Shown here: positions 17,976-27,305 of the stretch, piece after piece
Layout: each line of letters opens with the position of its first letter
How positions within the stretch are numbered: the stretch's first letter is position 1
NCBI RefSeq assembly: GCF_001548395.1
Contig: NZ_AP017367.1
Location: 595,001-659,000 of the forward strand
Length of the DNA: 64,000 nt
Source of the DNA: Leptolyngbya sp. O-77
GTDB taxonomy: Bacteria > Cyanobacteriota > Cyanobacteriia > Elainellales > Elainellaceae
Reading direction: 5' to 3'
Position numbers and translations under genes: made by a program
The notes under the pieces: model-generated
Database searches by the model: none
What the model was told of the DNA's origin: nothing
What the model saw: only the letters and a program-made list of their open reading frames with translations

Positions 17976-19055
17976 CTAAACAGAAACAGCCTTCTTAGCC
18001 ACTTGGGTCAGTTCACCCTTGGCATACTTGGCGGCATATTCTTCCAGCGAAACCTGCTTGATCTTGCTGGCGTTGCCCGCTGCCCAGAACTGCTGATAGC
18101 GGTCGGCGCAGACTTTCTGCATATACTTGATTGACGGCTTCAGGAAGTGGCGGGGGTCAAACTCCTTGGGATTGGCAGCCAGCGCTTCGCGCACCGCAGC
18201 AGTGATCGCCAGACGGTTGTCGGTGTCGATGTTCACCTTACGCACGCCGCTCTTGATACCCTTCTGGATTTCTTCCACGGGCACGCCGTAGGTTTCGGGG
18301 ATTGCGCCGCCATACTGGTTAATCAGGGCGATCAGATCTTCAGGCACCGAGGAAGAACCGTGCATCACCAGGTGGGTGTTGGGCAGGCGGCTGTGGATTT
18401 CTTCAATGCGGCTGATGGCGAGGATTTCGCCCGTCGGCTTGCGGGTAAACTTGTAGGCTCCGTGGCTGGTGCCGATGGCAACGGCCAGCGCGTCTACCTG
18501 AGTCCGCTCCACAAAGTCTACGGCTTCGTCAGGATCGGTCAGCAGCATCGAGTGATCCAACTCGCCTTCAAAGCCATGTCCGTCTTCGGCTTCGCCTTTG
18601 CCCGTTTCCAGAGAGCCGAGGCAGCCCAGCTCACCTTCCACCGAAACACCGATGGCATGGGCCACTTTCACCACTTCGCTGGTGACGGAAACGTTGTAGT
18701 CGTAGCTGGCGGGCGTTTTGGCATCAGCCTCCAGCGAACCGTCCATCATCACGCTGGTAAAGCCGTTCTTGATGGCGGAATAGCAGGTCGCAGGCTCGTT
18801 GCCGTGATCCTGGTGCATCACGATGGGGATGTGGGGGTAGGTTTCCACCGCCGCCAAGATCAGGTGACGCAGGAAGTTTTCGCCTGCATATTTGCGAGCG
18901 CCACGAGAAGCTTGCAGAATCACCGGGCTATCGGTCTCGTGAGCAGCCTGCATGATGGCCTGGATCTGCTCCATGTTGTTGACGTTGAACGCAGGGATAC
19001 CGTAGCCATTTTCGGCCGCGTGATCCAGCAGCAGTCGCATAGGCACGAGCGCCAT
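17976..19055 (-). CDS. fbaA: fructose-bisphosphate aldolase, class II
   Basis: The protein has 359 residues, typical of the cyanobacterial/Calvin-type class II enzyme. IVMHQDHGNEPATC carries the catalytic Asp83 and zinc ligand His84. GELGCLGSLETGKGE, LAVAIGTSHGAYKF, VMHGSSSVPED and KVNIDTDNRLA are the conserved phosphate- and metal-binding blocks. It condenses GAP with DHAP to fructose-1,6-bisphosphate and E4P with DHAP to sedoheptulose-1,7-bisphosphate in the Calvin cycle and gluconeogenesis. The ATG is preceded by a strong AGGAGGAACTTCT ribosome site. It is a single-gene unit with its own terminator. Confidence 0.96.
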   Translation of the reverse strand: MALVPMRLLLDHAAENGYGIPAFNVNNMEQIQAIMQAAHETDSPVILQASRGARKYAGENFLRHLILAAVETYPHIPIVMHQDHGNEPATCYSAIKNGFTSVMMDGSLEADAKTPASYDYNVSVTSEVVKVAHAIGVSVEGELGCLGSLETGKGEAEDGHGFEGELDHSMLLTDPDEAVDFVERTQVDALAVAIGTSHGAYKFTRKPTGEILAISRIEEIHSRLPNTHLVMHGSSSVPEDLIALINQYGGAIPETYGVPVEEIQKGIKSGVRKVNIDTDNRLAITAAVREALAANPKEFDPRHFLKPSIKYMQKVCADRYQQFWAAGNASKIKQVSLEEYAAKYAKGELTQVAKKAVSV

Positions 19056-19138
19056 AGAAGTTCCTCCTAGTCGGTGTGTTCAGCTAATTTCGGCGTTGAA
19101 CAAGAAAAGCTTACGATAATCTTAAGACACTTTCATCA

Positions 19139-19158
19139 CCGGACGCGAGATCGTCCGG
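19139..19158. promoter_or_regulatory. Perfect inverted repeat in the fbaA/Uma2 divergent region
   Basis: CCGGAC…GTCCGG with an 8-base spacer lies in the ~260-bp divergent region upstream of fbaA. It could be an operator or a leader hairpin; no known factor site was recognised. Confidence 0.35.
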
Positions 19159-19250
19159 CAAGTCGGCTGCGAAACGTCCGATTGCAACCCGTCTCAATAT
19201 TCTTAAGTATAAATGCTTATTCTATCTTTTGTATAGAGAGACATGGGCTA

Positions 19251-19290
19251 CGGATTAGTCTGGCTGCGGATTAATCTGGCTGCCGATTTA
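19251..19290. repeat. 16-bp direct repeats before Uma2 gene
   Basis: CGGATTAGTCTGGCTG, CGGATTAATCTGGCTG and a partial CCGATTTA occur at a 16-bp period, ending about 26 bp before the ATG. Confidence 0.75.
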
Positions 19291-19316
19291 CCGCGTTTAC
19301 AAGGAGCGTGAAACCG

Positions 19317-19895
19317 ATGACGATCGCCCCTGAATTGCGATCGCTCAGTGTGCAGGACTATCGCCGCATGGTGGAAGCGGGCATCCTGGCTGCCGACGAG
19401 CGGGTGGAACTGATTGAAGGACAGCTTTATACAATGGCAGCCAAGGGAACGGCCCACAGCGCAGCGGTGACTCGAATTGATCGCGTATTGTCACAACGGC
19501 TGGCGGGTCGAGCGCTGCTGCGGTTCCAAGACCCGGTGCAGTTGAGCGATTTTTCTCAGCCAGAGCCAGATGTGGCGGTGGTTCACCCCGACCCGCTGGA
19601 CTATGAAGATCACCACCCCACACCGCAGGAAATCTTCTGGCTGATTGAAGTGGCAGACAGCACGCTGCGCCGCGATCGCGACCTGAAGGTTCCGGTATAT
19701 GGGCGATCGGGCATTCAGGAATATTGGATTCTGGACGTGCAGGAGCGTCGCCTGTACGTATTTCGAGACCCTGGTGAGGCGGGCTATGGTGCAGAACAAA
19801 TTCTGTCGGAACAGGAGGCGATCGCCCCGCTGTCTTTCCCCGACTGCGTGATTCAGGTCAGCGAACTCCTGCGATCGCCCTCTACACCAGCTTGA
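19317..19895 (+). CDS. Uma2 family protein (DUF820, PD-(D/E)XK fold) 1
   Basis: ATG 19317 is chosen over GTG 19308 because AAGGAG at 19301-19306 is correctly spaced for it; 192 residues. It has the DUF820 layout: SVQDYRRMVEAGILAADERV, then PEPDVAVVHPD, the acidic catalytic position, IFWLIEVADSTLRRDRDLK, and GIQEYWILDVQERRLYVFR. Uma2 proteins have a restriction-endonuclease-like fold and are greatly expanded in cyanobacteria; their biological role is unknown. This copy is only distantly similar to the two others in the window. Confidence 0.88.
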   Translation: MTIAPELRSLSVQDYRRMVEAGILAADERVELIEGQLYTMAAKGTAHSAAVTRIDRVLSQRLAGRALLRFQDPVQLSDFSQPEPDVAVVHPDPLDYEDHHPTPQEIFWLIEVADSTLRRDRDLKVPVYGRSGIQEYWILDVQERRLYVFRDPGEAGYGAEQILSEQEAIAPLSFPDCVIQVSELLRSPSTPA

Positions 19896-19930
19896 CAGCG
19901 GCAGACGCGCAGCAAGAGCCTTGAAAAAAA

Positions 19931-20003
19931 TGGGTCGCCTGGGATTCGAACCCAGGACCAATCGGTTAAAAGCCGAGTGCTCTACCGCTGAGCTAGCGAC
20001 CCA
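19931..20003 (-). tRNA. tRNA-Lys (TTT)
   Basis: On the minus strand the 73-base sequence folds as a cloverleaf. The acceptor is TGGGTCG/CGACCCA, the D arm GCTCAGCGGTAGAGC, the anticodon arm CTCGGCTTTTAACCGAT with anticodon TTT, and the T arm CTGGGTTCGAATCCCAG. CCA is not encoded. It lies just after the converging Uma2 gene. Confidence 0.97.
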
Positions 20004-20150
20004 TCCAGTGCTAACGGCACTGATCAATCAATATATCACCTCAGTCATTAGAAATGGAGGTTCTTCCCAAAAATATGGCCCGCTTTTTGGCGCAGGTTAG
20101 CACGAGGGCGATCGCCCCTTTGTACGTCCTGCGAGTTCGCGACTACCTTA

Positions 20151-20218
20151 TAGCAAAGCCACGCCATATAGCAAAGCCACGCCATAGCAAAGCCACGCCA
20201 CCCCAGGCTAGGCTTTGC
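20151..20218. repeat. Direct repeats TAGCAAAGCCACGCCA plus inverted copy
   Basis: Three copies start at 20151, 20169 and 20185. A GGCTTTGCT at 20210-20218 pairs with the AGCAAAGCC core, making a hairpin just past the stop of the converging epimerase-like gene. It may act as its terminator. Confidence 0.75.
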
Positions 20219-20219
20219 T

Positions 20220-21089
20220 TTACGACAACTGCACCGTGATTCGGAAACTCGTCCGCACTGTGCCGCCCGGAGCTAGCTCGATCAGGTGATCGCCCGTGTT
20301 CAGCGCATTGCGCGGCCCCGTCCAGGGTTCCAGACAGTAAAAGTCCTTGCCCTTTAGCGTCCAAAACACCAGCATCGTGTAAGGATCGTCAAAATCTAGC
20401 CGTAGCTTCAGGTTCTCTCGAAAATCTTCCACCGTGGCAGATTGAAACGCCAGCTTGCGAAACAGCACGTCGATTTCATCCTGGCTAAAATCGAACCCAT
20501 CCATATAGGCGTGGGTTTCCTGCGTGCGCTGGTCTACATATTGCGTCGCAGGAATGTCAAAATCCAGCCGCGCCTTGTCCGACACCGCAAAATAGGGATG
20601 TAGCCCCAGCGAAAAGGGCATGATGGTATTTCCCGAATTGGTGACCTGCTGCTGCAACACCAGGCGATTGCCCTCCAGGATGTAGGTAAAATCCAGCGAA
20701 AACTCGAAGGGATACAGGGCACGGGTGTAGTCGCTGCTGCTGAGGTTGAGCGTGATGCTGGCTCGATCCAGCGCTTCGGTGTGGGTGACTTGCCAAGGCA
20801 GATCGCGGGCAAAGCCGTGCTGCTTTAGCAAGTAGGTCTGGCCGTTGCAGGTGTAAGCATTGTTGGGCAGGTTGCCGCAGATGGGAAACAAGATGGGAAT
20901 GCCGCCGCGCACGCTGAGGCTGGGGTCTGCAAAGCGGGCTTCGTCGAGATAGAGAATGTCGCGCCCCTGCACGCTCCAGCGAGTGATGATGCCGCCGCGC
21001 TCCGGCACAATCTCCAGGCGAGCATCGGTGGCCGAGTCGGTCAGCGTGTAGGTGAGATATTGGGCTTGGTGCTGGGAAACCTCAAACAC
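20220..21089 (-). CDS. aldose 1-epimerase family protein
   Basis: The protein has 289 residues with a galactose-mutarotase-like beta-supersandwich. Seen motifs are IVPERGGIITRWSVQGRDIL, GGIPILFPICGNLPNN and KQHGFARDLPW. The HPYF catalytic-His segment is present (SLGLHPYFAVSDKARLDFDI), as is the C-terminal CLEPWTGPRNALNTGDHL. This is the YeaD/glucose-6-phosphate-1-epimerase-like branch, which interconverts sugar anomers. The exact sugar is not decidable. It diverges from glutaminase with ~136 bp between starts. Confidence 0.87.
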   Translation of the reverse strand: MFEVSQHQAQYLTYTLTDSATDARLEIVPERGGIITRWSVQGRDILYLDEARFADPSLSVRGGIPILFPICGNLPNNAYTCNGQTYLLKQHGFARDLPWQVTHTEALDRASITLNLSSSDYTRALYPFEFSLDFTYILEGNRLVLQQQVTNSGNTIMPFSLGLHPYFAVSDKARLDFDIPATQYVDQRTQETHAYMDGFDFSQDEIDVLFRKLAFQSATVEDFRENLKLRLDFDDPYTMLVFWTLKGKDFYCLEPWTGPRNALNTGDHLIELAPGGTVRTSFRITVQLS

Positions 21090-21225
21090 GGCTTTGGGGA
21101 ATTAACGACACCTTTATAATGAACTGCTCTGGCGAAGACTCCAGAATTTATTAGAATTTTCTGGGTTTTTCAGATTTGGCAAGTCCTGATTTTTTCTGTT
21201 GTTTATCCAATTTTCCCCGATTGCT

Positions 21226-22251
21226 ATGTCTGACCATGCTGGCGCTTGCCACTCTGCTGCTGCGGTGCAGTCTTTTTTGGAGTCTTTGCACCAGTCTTGT
21301 CGCGAACTGCGCGGGGGCAAAGTGGCTGACTACATTCCCGAACTGGCGAAAGTAGATCCGCATTTATTTGGCATTTGCCTGGTGACGGCGGATGGGCAGG
21401 TGTTTGAGGTGGGCGATGCAGCGCATCTGTTTACGATTCAGTCGATTTCTAAAGTGTTTGTGCAGGGGTTGGCGCTGGAAGACCACGGGCGCGACTATGT
21501 GCTGGCGCGGGTGGGGGTAGAGCCGACGGGTGATGCGTTCAATTCGATCGTGCTAGATGAGGCCTCGAAGCGTCCCTACAACCCGATGGTGAATGCGGGG
21601 GCGATCGCCACCACCAGCCTCATTGCTGGCGACGGCCCGACGGAACGGCTCAATCGCCTGCTGGATATGTTTCGCCGCTACGTGGGTCACGACATTGTGG
21701 TGGATGTGGCAACCTATGTGTCGGAGCGGGCCACGGGCGATCGCAATCGGGCGATGGCTTACCTCATGCGCCATTTCAAAATGGTGGACTGGAACATTGA
21801 AGAAGCGCTGGATCTGTACTTCCAGCAGTGTTCGGTGATGGTGTCCTGCCGCGATCTGGCGGTGATGGCGGCGACGCTGGCCAACCAGGGCGTGAACCCG
21901 ATGACGGGCGATCGCGCGGTTGAGGCGGGCTATGTGCGCGATATGCTCAGCGTCATGTATACCTGCGGTATGTACAATTTTGCGGGCGAGTGGGCCTACC
22001 GCGTGGGGCTGCCCGCCAAGAGCGGCGTGTGCGGCGGCATTATCGCTGTCGTGCCCGACCAGCTTGGCATCGCCGTCTTTTCGCCACCGCTAGACGAACG
22101 GGGCAACAGCGTGCGCGGCGTGCGCGTATGCGAAGCCATTTCTCAAGAATTTGGGCTGCACCTGTTTGACTCGTCTCGCGGCTGTCATCACTTTTTGGAG
22201 CAGCTAGGAGGAAAAGAGCGTCTTATCCCACTAGCCGAAGAGAATTCATAA
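21226..22251 (+). CDS. glsA: glutaminase A
   Basis: ATG 21226 (MSDHAGACHS) gives 341 residues; the frame also opens at a TTG at 21199. Beta-lactamase-like glutaminase motifs are present: FTIQSISKVF (S-x-x-K nucleophile pair), NPMVNAGAIATTSLI, the catalytic Tyr region YFQQCSVMV, and AKSGVCGGIIAVVP. It hydrolyses L-glutamine to glutamate and ammonia in the cytosol, part of nitrogen recycling. No glutamine-riboswitch consensus was found in the leader. Confidence 0.94.
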   Translation: MSDHAGACHSAAAVQSFLESLHQSCRELRGGKVADYIPELAKVDPHLFGICLVTADGQVFEVGDAAHLFTIQSISKVFVQGLALEDHGRDYVLARVGVEPTGDAFNSIVLDEASKRPYNPMVNAGAIATTSLIAGDGPTERLNRLLDMFRRYVGHDIVVDVATYVSERATGDRNRAMAYLMRHFKMVDWNIEEALDLYFQQCSVMVSCRDLAVMAATLANQGVNPMTGDRAVEAGYVRDMLSVMYTCGMYNFAGEWAYRVGLPAKSGVCGGIIAVVPDQLGIAVFSPPLDERGNSVRGVRVCEAISQEFGLHLFDSSRGCHHFLEQLGGKERLIPLAEENS

Positions 22252-22488
22252 TTCACGTCCCTGTTAAGCCGTGAAGCTCATATTTCCCGCTGAATCCCGT
22301 CTGTTTGAATTTTTCTTCCTTCTTGAGGCGGATCTTGCGGTTTTGCGAAATCTCCCACCTCTGGCTGACGGTTTCTGAGGTCTGCTGCTTTTAGACTGCT
22401 ACGAGTCTGCAAGTCTTCGCAACATTTCGCAATAAGCGGCGTTGTCGATTGACTGCTCAGCAAGGCGTTTAGTCGCAAAGAGGTAACC

Positions 22489-23196
22489 ATGAACATGAAG
22501 CAAACGAGCACTCGCAATCAGTGGATCAAGCTGCTGGGTTTGGGCGTTGTAACGGCGACTGTAGCCTACACTTACCCCAGCATGGCCTCGATGATGGCCT
22601 CGATGAATGAAGTCATGCCCTCTGCCGCCACGACCGATGCTGTCTCTGAAACCGTGGCTGGCGAGACGACGATGGGCGAAACGGTCATTGATGCGACGGT
22701 CACGGGTGCAGAAGCGCCTGCTGATATACCGATGGCGGATGTTGCTCCAGGAACCGACAGGGCAACTGCGATGGCAGCGGGCACGTTGACCCAGATTGTG
22801 TCCGAAGGGGAATCTTTTAGCACGTTAGAAGCTGCCCTCAAAGCAGCAGGTCTGGACAGTGCGCTAAACGAAGCTGGCCCGTTTACGGTGTTTGCTCCGA
22901 CGAATGAAGCCTTTGCGGCGCTGCCCGAAGAAACCCTGCAAGCACTGCTACAGCCCGAAAACCAGCGTGTGTTGCAGCAAATTCTGGCGTATCATGTGGT
23001 TTCCGGTAGCGTCACCTCGGATGCGATTCAGCCCGGTGAAGTGGCAACGGTCGAGGGCAACTCAGTGGCGATCGCCCAGGATGGCGAAACCGTCACTGTC
23101 TCCGGCGCTCGCGTCATCCAGGCCGACATCGTAGCCAGCAACGGCGTGATCCACGTAATCGATCAGGTGCTGATTCCCCCCGGACTCGACCTGTAA
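22489..23196 (+). CDS. fasciclin (FAS1) domain protein
   Basis: The protein has 235 residues. An N-terminal hydrophobic segment (~residues 13-30) is compatible with a signal peptide or anchor. A Thr/Ala/Glu-rich, Met-containing linker (~35-95) follows, then one FAS1 domain (~100-235). FAS1 H1 motif GPFTVFAPTNEAFAAL, the LAYHVVSG core and the H2-type end GVIHVIDQVLIPP are clear. FAS1 proteins are exported or surface proteins with adhesion roles. The gene stands alone; start ATG 22489. Confidence 0.88.
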   Translation: MNMKQTSTRNQWIKLLGLGVVTATVAYTYPSMASMMASMNEVMPSAATTDAVSETVAGETTMGETVIDATVTGAEAPADIPMADVAPGTDRATAMAAGTLTQIVSEGESFSTLEAALKAAGLDSALNEAGPFTVFAPTNEAFAALPEETLQALLQPENQRVLQQILAYHVVSGSVTSDAIQPGEVATVEGNSVAIAQDGETVTVSGARVIQADIVASNGVIHVIDQVLIPPGLDL

Positions 23197-23714
23197 TAGT
23201 GGGATAAAGGCGTTCTGTTCTCTATTTCTACTCTCTCTAAGGGGGGTCATTGCATCGCCTCTGCGCTGAGCAGCGACCCCGCTCCACACCAAAGCATGGC
23301 ACCAGTGCCCAGCGTCCTGGCAGATCAGTCAGGCGGTTGGGCACTTTCTTGTGTCCTAGGCACTTTTCTATCTTTGGTGCAGCGAGCCTTTGTAAGACTG
23401 GAGAATTCTGAGAAATAGTGTTGATCGTGACTGCGGTTAGCGGGGTCGTATCGCACTATAGATTCACTATAGATTGCAGTTGCACCTGCGGGCTGGTGGT
23501 CGCGTCGAGGGACATTGCCAGAACGCTGCTCTTTCGTCAGTTCACGTTGATTCATGCTGAACCGTCAGATCTACAATCAAGTCATCCCTCAAGTCATCCG
23601 CCAAAGCATTCTCTGTCACGCTCAACCGAGTTCATAAACCCAAATCCAAAACCCAAAATCCAAAATCTAAAATTCCAAAACCCCAAATGGGGATTCATCG
23701 CAGGAGCAAGCAGC
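23197..23714. other. Long intergenic stretch between FAS1 gene and hypothetical
   Basis: No supported gene. It holds a hairpin GGGGTC…GACCCC (~23246-23282), a tandem CACTATAGATT pair (~23454-23474), and CCAAAATC-type heptamer repeats at 23638-23690 just before the next gene. A 40-codon open frame from 23296 has no ribosome site and was not called. Confidence 0.5.
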
Positions 23715-24170
23715 GTGAATGCAGCAGAACAGGCAAAGGGGCTGGAGCTAGCCGCCAAGATTGCCGCCGCTGTTAATTTATTCAAGTCTTACTTTCCCGA
23801 CGCGCAGGCAGACCTGAAGCCCTGGGCCAATGACCCCAGCACCCGCGAACTGGTAGACCCCGACTCTATCGACATTGGCTTTCACTTGCCGGGTTGGAGT
23901 CCTCGGTTTCAGGCCCGCAGTATTTTGGTGCAGATCCGCTTGTTTGAGGATGAAGCAGCGGCAGAATCGGGCGAGGGGGCGATCGCCCAGACCCAGCGTG
24001 TGATTGGTCTTGAAGCCGTCGGGCTGACGCATCAGGGTGAGCAGTGGCGCTTGTCCACAGTCGGCGAGTGGCGGGTTTTGGGAACGCAGCAGCCAGCCGA
24101 AGAAATCCAAATGCGGCTGCGGTCGTTTTGCACGCAGGTTTACGAGCTGTTTAACGGCAGCGCCAGCTAG
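23715..24170 (+). CDS. conserved hypothetical protein
   Basis: The start is taken as GTG 23715 (MNAAEQAKGLELAAK), with AGGAG at 23702-23706; the longer open frame upstream runs through heptamer repeats and is unlikely to be coding. 151 residues, no signal peptide or membrane span. It has an Ala-rich amphipathic start, then an alpha/beta body with DIGFHLPGWSPRFQARSILV and GEQWRLSTVGEW. I do not recognise a characterised family. The clean ribosome site and codon use support a real gene. Confidence 0.65.
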   Translation: MNAAEQAKGLELAAKIAAAVNLFKSYFPDAQADLKPWANDPSTRELVDPDSIDIGFHLPGWSPRFQARSILVQIRLFEDEAAAESGEGAIAQTQRVIGLEAVGLTHQGEQWRLSTVGEWRVLGTQQPAEEIQMRLRSFCTQVYELFNGSAS

Positions 24171-24266
24171 GGGGTTAAAGTGTGCTGCTGGTTGGCCCTG
24201 GGAGGGCGATCGCGCTCCGACTCGATAGAATAAATCTGATTCTCTAGATAGCTGTTTCAGCAGAGC

Positions 24267-24881
24267 ATGGCCGCGATGGTTGCAGTTCCCGTTGCTCAAT
24301 ATGTCTCCCCAGAAGCCTATCTGGCAGCAGAAGCCACCCGCCCCATCAAACACGAGTATCGCGAGGGCTATGTCTACGCGATGGCAGGGGGCACTGATGC
24401 TCATAACCAGATTGCGGGTAATGTCTACACCCTTCTGAGAACCCACCTCAGGGGAGGCTCCTGCCGCACCTACTTTGCAGATGTAAAGGTTCGCGTTGAG
24501 GAGGTGAACTGCTACTACTATCCGGATGTGATGGTGACTTGCGATGAGCGCGATCGCACGACGAATACTTTCAAGCGCTATCCTTGCCTGATTGTCGAAG
24601 TCCTGTCCGAAGCGACAGAAGCTTTTGACCGGGGCGACAAATTTGCAGACTATCGCCAGATCGAGAGCTTGCAAGAATATGTCCTGATTTCTCAAACCCG
24701 GCTTCAGGTAGACGTGTTTCGTCGCAACGAGGAGGGGCTATGGGTGCTGCATCCCTACAGTGAGGGCGATCGCGTGTCGCTGGCTAGCGTGGGCTGGGAA
24801 GGGGCGATCGCCGAATTTTATGAAGCCGTTGACCTCCCAAGCCCCAAAGAACGCCCACCCGTGGCGGATCAACACCGCTAG
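24267..24881 (+). CDS. Uma2 family protein (DUF820) 2
   Basis: The protein has 204 residues. The Uma2 signature is clear: SPEAYLAAEATRPIKHEYRE, GYVYAMAGGTDAHNQIAGNV, the CYYYPDVMVTCDERD catalytic acidic segment, CLIVEVLSEATEAFDRGDK, and LQEYVLISQTRLQVDVFRR. It is a close paralogue of the minus-strand Uma2 gene at 57.7 kb, sharing YYYPDV-VTCDERD and AFDRGDKFADY. The function of these restriction-fold proteins is unknown. Confidence 0.9.
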   Translation: MAAMVAVPVAQYVSPEAYLAAEATRPIKHEYREGYVYAMAGGTDAHNQIAGNVYTLLRTHLRGGSCRTYFADVKVRVEEVNCYYYPDVMVTCDERDRTTNTFKRYPCLIVEVLSEATEAFDRGDKFADYRQIESLQEYVLISQTRLQVDVFRRNEEGLWVLHPYSEGDRVSLASVGWEGAIAEFYEAVDLPSPKERPPVADQHR

Positions 24882-25106
24882 GGAAACGCCCTAGTCTAAC
24901 GATTCATTACAGAAAAGCGGTTTCAGGGCTGTGAACCGTATGGGCCCCTTGAAGGATGGAAATAGGATTGGATGTAAAACATCGAGTTCCGATTTCCTTT
25001 CTCCGGGTTCTTGCTAAAGTTCTTTTCTAAGGCTGGGCACAAATTTAATGTCGCTACAGTCATGGGATGTGGAATCGGTGCTCGAATCTACCCCACGGAA
25101 TTCGTT

Positions 25107-25532
25107 ATGAAATCAGCGTTGTTTCTGTCTGTCCTTGTTCCTGCTGTAATGCTGGGCGGCGTTGCCCTCCCCCAGGCGCAGGCGCAGACCCTTCCAGAAG
25201 CCCATCAAGTTTCGCAGGTTTCCCTAACGGCGATCGCCGAAAGCTTTATCACACGCCTTGGAGAGCAGCAGTTCGAGTCGGCCGTTGCAGACTACGAAGC
25301 AAGTCTTCAAGATGTAAACGATATCAGCGCCCGCTCAATCCAGACCTATTGGAATGATATTGTGGCTGAGAGTGGGCCATTTCGGCGAATTATTCGCTCT
25401 ACGGTTCTTTCTGACGGCAGGCCCAATGGCGAGTCTGTAGTCAGCGTCTTGTGCGAATTTGGGCGCACCAATCGCGAACTATTTGTAGTGTTGTCTGGTA
25501 CTGATGTCGTTAGTTTTAGCCCGGTGGAATAG
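25107..25532 (+). CDS. small exported protein of unknown function
   Basis: ATG 25107 gives 141 residues beginning with a signal peptide: MKSALFLSVLVPAVMLGGVA followed by LPQAQAQ, with probable cleavage after AQA. The mature ~115 residues contain SFITRLGEQQFESAVADYEA and GPFRRIIRST, resembling DUF3887-type small alpha/beta folds, but I cannot assign a family firmly. Longer frames to 25011 lack support. Probably periplasmic or lumenal. Confidence 0.65.
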   Translation: MKSALFLSVLVPAVMLGGVALPQAQAQTLPEAHQVSQVSLTAIAESFITRLGEQQFESAVADYEASLQDVNDISARSIQTYWNDIVAESGPFRRIIRSTVLSDGRPNGESVVSVLCEFGRTNRELFVVLSGTDVVSFSPVE

Positions 25533-25859
25533 GCCGTTTGCGAAGATTGGGATTAGCCGGAACGTCCAGCTAACCCAGCCTCAAGCCACACCAGCCTATT
25601 CTACTCAACCTGCTCCTCGGCTTCGCTTGATTGGCAGGTTGTCTCTGGGAACACTAGCAGATGTCAGGTGCAGACCGACTGCAAATGGTTGGATGCCCCG
25701 AACGGTCAATCCACAAGCTTGGAAAGCTTCTGATGCCTATGCTTTGGGCAACAGTTGGCGATCGCGCTGGGAAATTCGTTCTCAGCTTCGAGCTGCTGCC
25801 GTGCCCAGTGCGGCTATGGCACTCAATTTTGCAGTCCTACTTCATTTCACATCTCAGCT
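25533..25859. other. Intergenic region with an 8-bp hairpin
   Basis: No supported gene, although one frame is open for 119 codons with unlikely composition. CAACCTGC (25606-25613) pairs with GCAGGTTG (25634-25641) about 75 bp after the preceding stop; there is no strong T-tract. Confidence 0.4.
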
Positions 25860-27074
25860 ATGAAACGTTTGCGTCATCGTCTCGTAGCCCTTAGCGCGAT
25901 CGCGCTGGGTGCGCTGTCCATGTCCGCTCCGACCGCTGCCACCACCTTTGGGCAGCAAGAGGTAGATCAGGGGCGATTCATTGCCGTGTCGTCTTCTGGC
26001 GTTACTACCCGTCGGCTTCTAATCCTAGAACAAGTGTCTGATGCCCGCCCCTGCTGGAGCGAATCTGGAGCAAATCCGACCATCGTCACGCCACTGCTGC
26101 TCCAGTTTGATTTCACAGGTATCTGCAACCGCGCTACTGACCGCAACGGCTACTCAATCCGGGTTAATGGGCAAGATCTAGGTCTGGACTACAGTATTCG
26201 GATTTTGCCGCAAAACGGCGACCTGGTGATGCTCGGTGTGCCGAACGATCGCTCTCGCCCCCAGTTGCTGATTGGTCGCGCCAATGGGCAAACCAACGAC
26301 TTTGCCAAGATCACGCTGCAACCGGGCTGGCGGTTTACCAAGCGCACCTTTGGCGATCGCACGCTGGGCCACGTCTACCTCACCTATGAAGGGGTCTTCC
26401 CGCCGGGAGATGTCGCCACACAGCCCACGCCGACCCCTACGCCCACCCCGACTCCGACTCCCACGCCCGCCCCAGTCACGTTTACCGACATTTCCAGAGA
26501 CATCTACGCCACAGAAATCCGCAATGCGGTCGCCGTTGGATTTATCTCTGGCTTCCCCGACAATACCTTCCGCCCGCTCGATACGCTGACTCGCGAGCAG
26601 TTGGTGTCGATGGTGCTGGATGCGCTGACCAAAGCGCCCAACGTCAACCTGCGGATTCCCACCGCTGCCAGTGGTGACCCCTATCGGGATGTCAATGCCT
26701 CCCGCTGGAGCGCCGCCAAGATTCAGTTTGCCCGCGACAACAATATCGTGCGTGGCTACGAAGACGGCACCTTCCGACCAGCGCAGCCTGTGACCCGTGC
26801 TGAACTGGTGTCGGTGCTGAAGCGAGCTGCTGAGTTTGCCCTGACGGCTCGCGGCTCATCGCCAACCCTACGGCCCAACCTGCCCACCAAGACTTTTGCC
26901 GACACTACCAACCACTGGGCCGCGGCAACCATCACCGAGCTATCGGGCTTCTGTGGCATTGCCTCTCCGCTCAACGAGCAGGGCAACAACTTTGCGCCCA
27001 ATGCGGCCTCCCAGCGCAACTACGCGGCTGCGGCCACGCTGCGGATGCTCGACTGTTTGCAACTGCCCCAGTAA
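25860..27074 (+). CDS. DUF3747 and SLH-domain surface protein
   Basis: ATG 25860 (MKRLRHRLVALSAIALGALS) gives 404 residues with a signal peptide ending near ATA. Residues ~30-180 match DUF3747: FGQQEVDQGRFIAVSSSGVT, RLLILEQVSDARPCWSE. A (TP)n linker of about nine pairs follows, then SLH modules (FTDISRDIYATEIRNAVAVG, FISGFPDNTFRPLDTLTREQ, IVRGYEDGTFRPAQPVTRAE). SLH domains bind cell-wall secondary polymers, so the protein is probably exported and wall- or outer-membrane-associated. The final TNHWAAATITELSGFC segment looks like a degenerate third SLH module. Confidence 0.88.
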   Translation: MKRLRHRLVALSAIALGALSMSAPTAATTFGQQEVDQGRFIAVSSSGVTTRRLLILEQVSDARPCWSESGANPTIVTPLLLQFDFTGICNRATDRNGYSIRVNGQDLGLDYSIRILPQNGDLVMLGVPNDRSRPQLLIGRANGQTNDFAKITLQPGWRFTKRTFGDRTLGHVYLTYEGVFPPGDVATQPTPTPTPTPTPTPTPAPVTFTDISRDIYATEIRNAVAVGFISGFPDNTFRPLDTLTREQLVSMVLDALTKAPNVNLRIPTAASGDPYRDVNASRWSAAKIQFARDNNIVRGYEDGTFRPAQPVTRAELVSVLKRAAEFALTARGSSPTLRPNLPTKTFADTTNHWAAATITELSGFCGIASPLNEQGNNFAPNAASQRNYAAAATLRMLDCLQLPQ

Positions 27075-27123
27075 CTGCTCCGGTAACTGTCCTAGTCATC
27101 CTAGTCAATAGATCTCTTGGGTG

Positions 27124-27154
27124 AATCGTTGGGCGGCGGTGCTGCCCAACGATT
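27124..27154 (+). terminator. Strong hairpin after SLH gene
   Basis: AATCGTTGGGC (27124-27134) pairs perfectly with GCCCAACGATT (27144-27154). The T-tract after it is weak, so termination is likely but not certain. Confidence 0.6.
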
Positions 27155-27305
27155 CGTGCTTTCAGAAAAGCACTCATGCAAGAGGTCTAATGAAGCGGTC
27201 TAGTCATAGCAGTCGATCGGATGGTTAGGTCAAGGCGGTGAGGACAACTGCAAGGGTTGAATGTCTTGCCTGAGATGGCTTAATGTCTTTCAATCCTGCC
27301 CCCTA

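Noticed and set aside
21090..21225. Glutamine riboswitch before glutaminase
   Set aside because: The glnA/Downstream-peptide consensus was not found in this short leader.
23296..23418. 40-codon frame MAPVPSVLADQSGG…
   Set aside because: No ribosome site and no recognisable feature.
25504..25863. 119-codon frame before the SLH gene
   Set aside because: No family, no ribosome site, runs to the SLH start; composition unlike neighbours.
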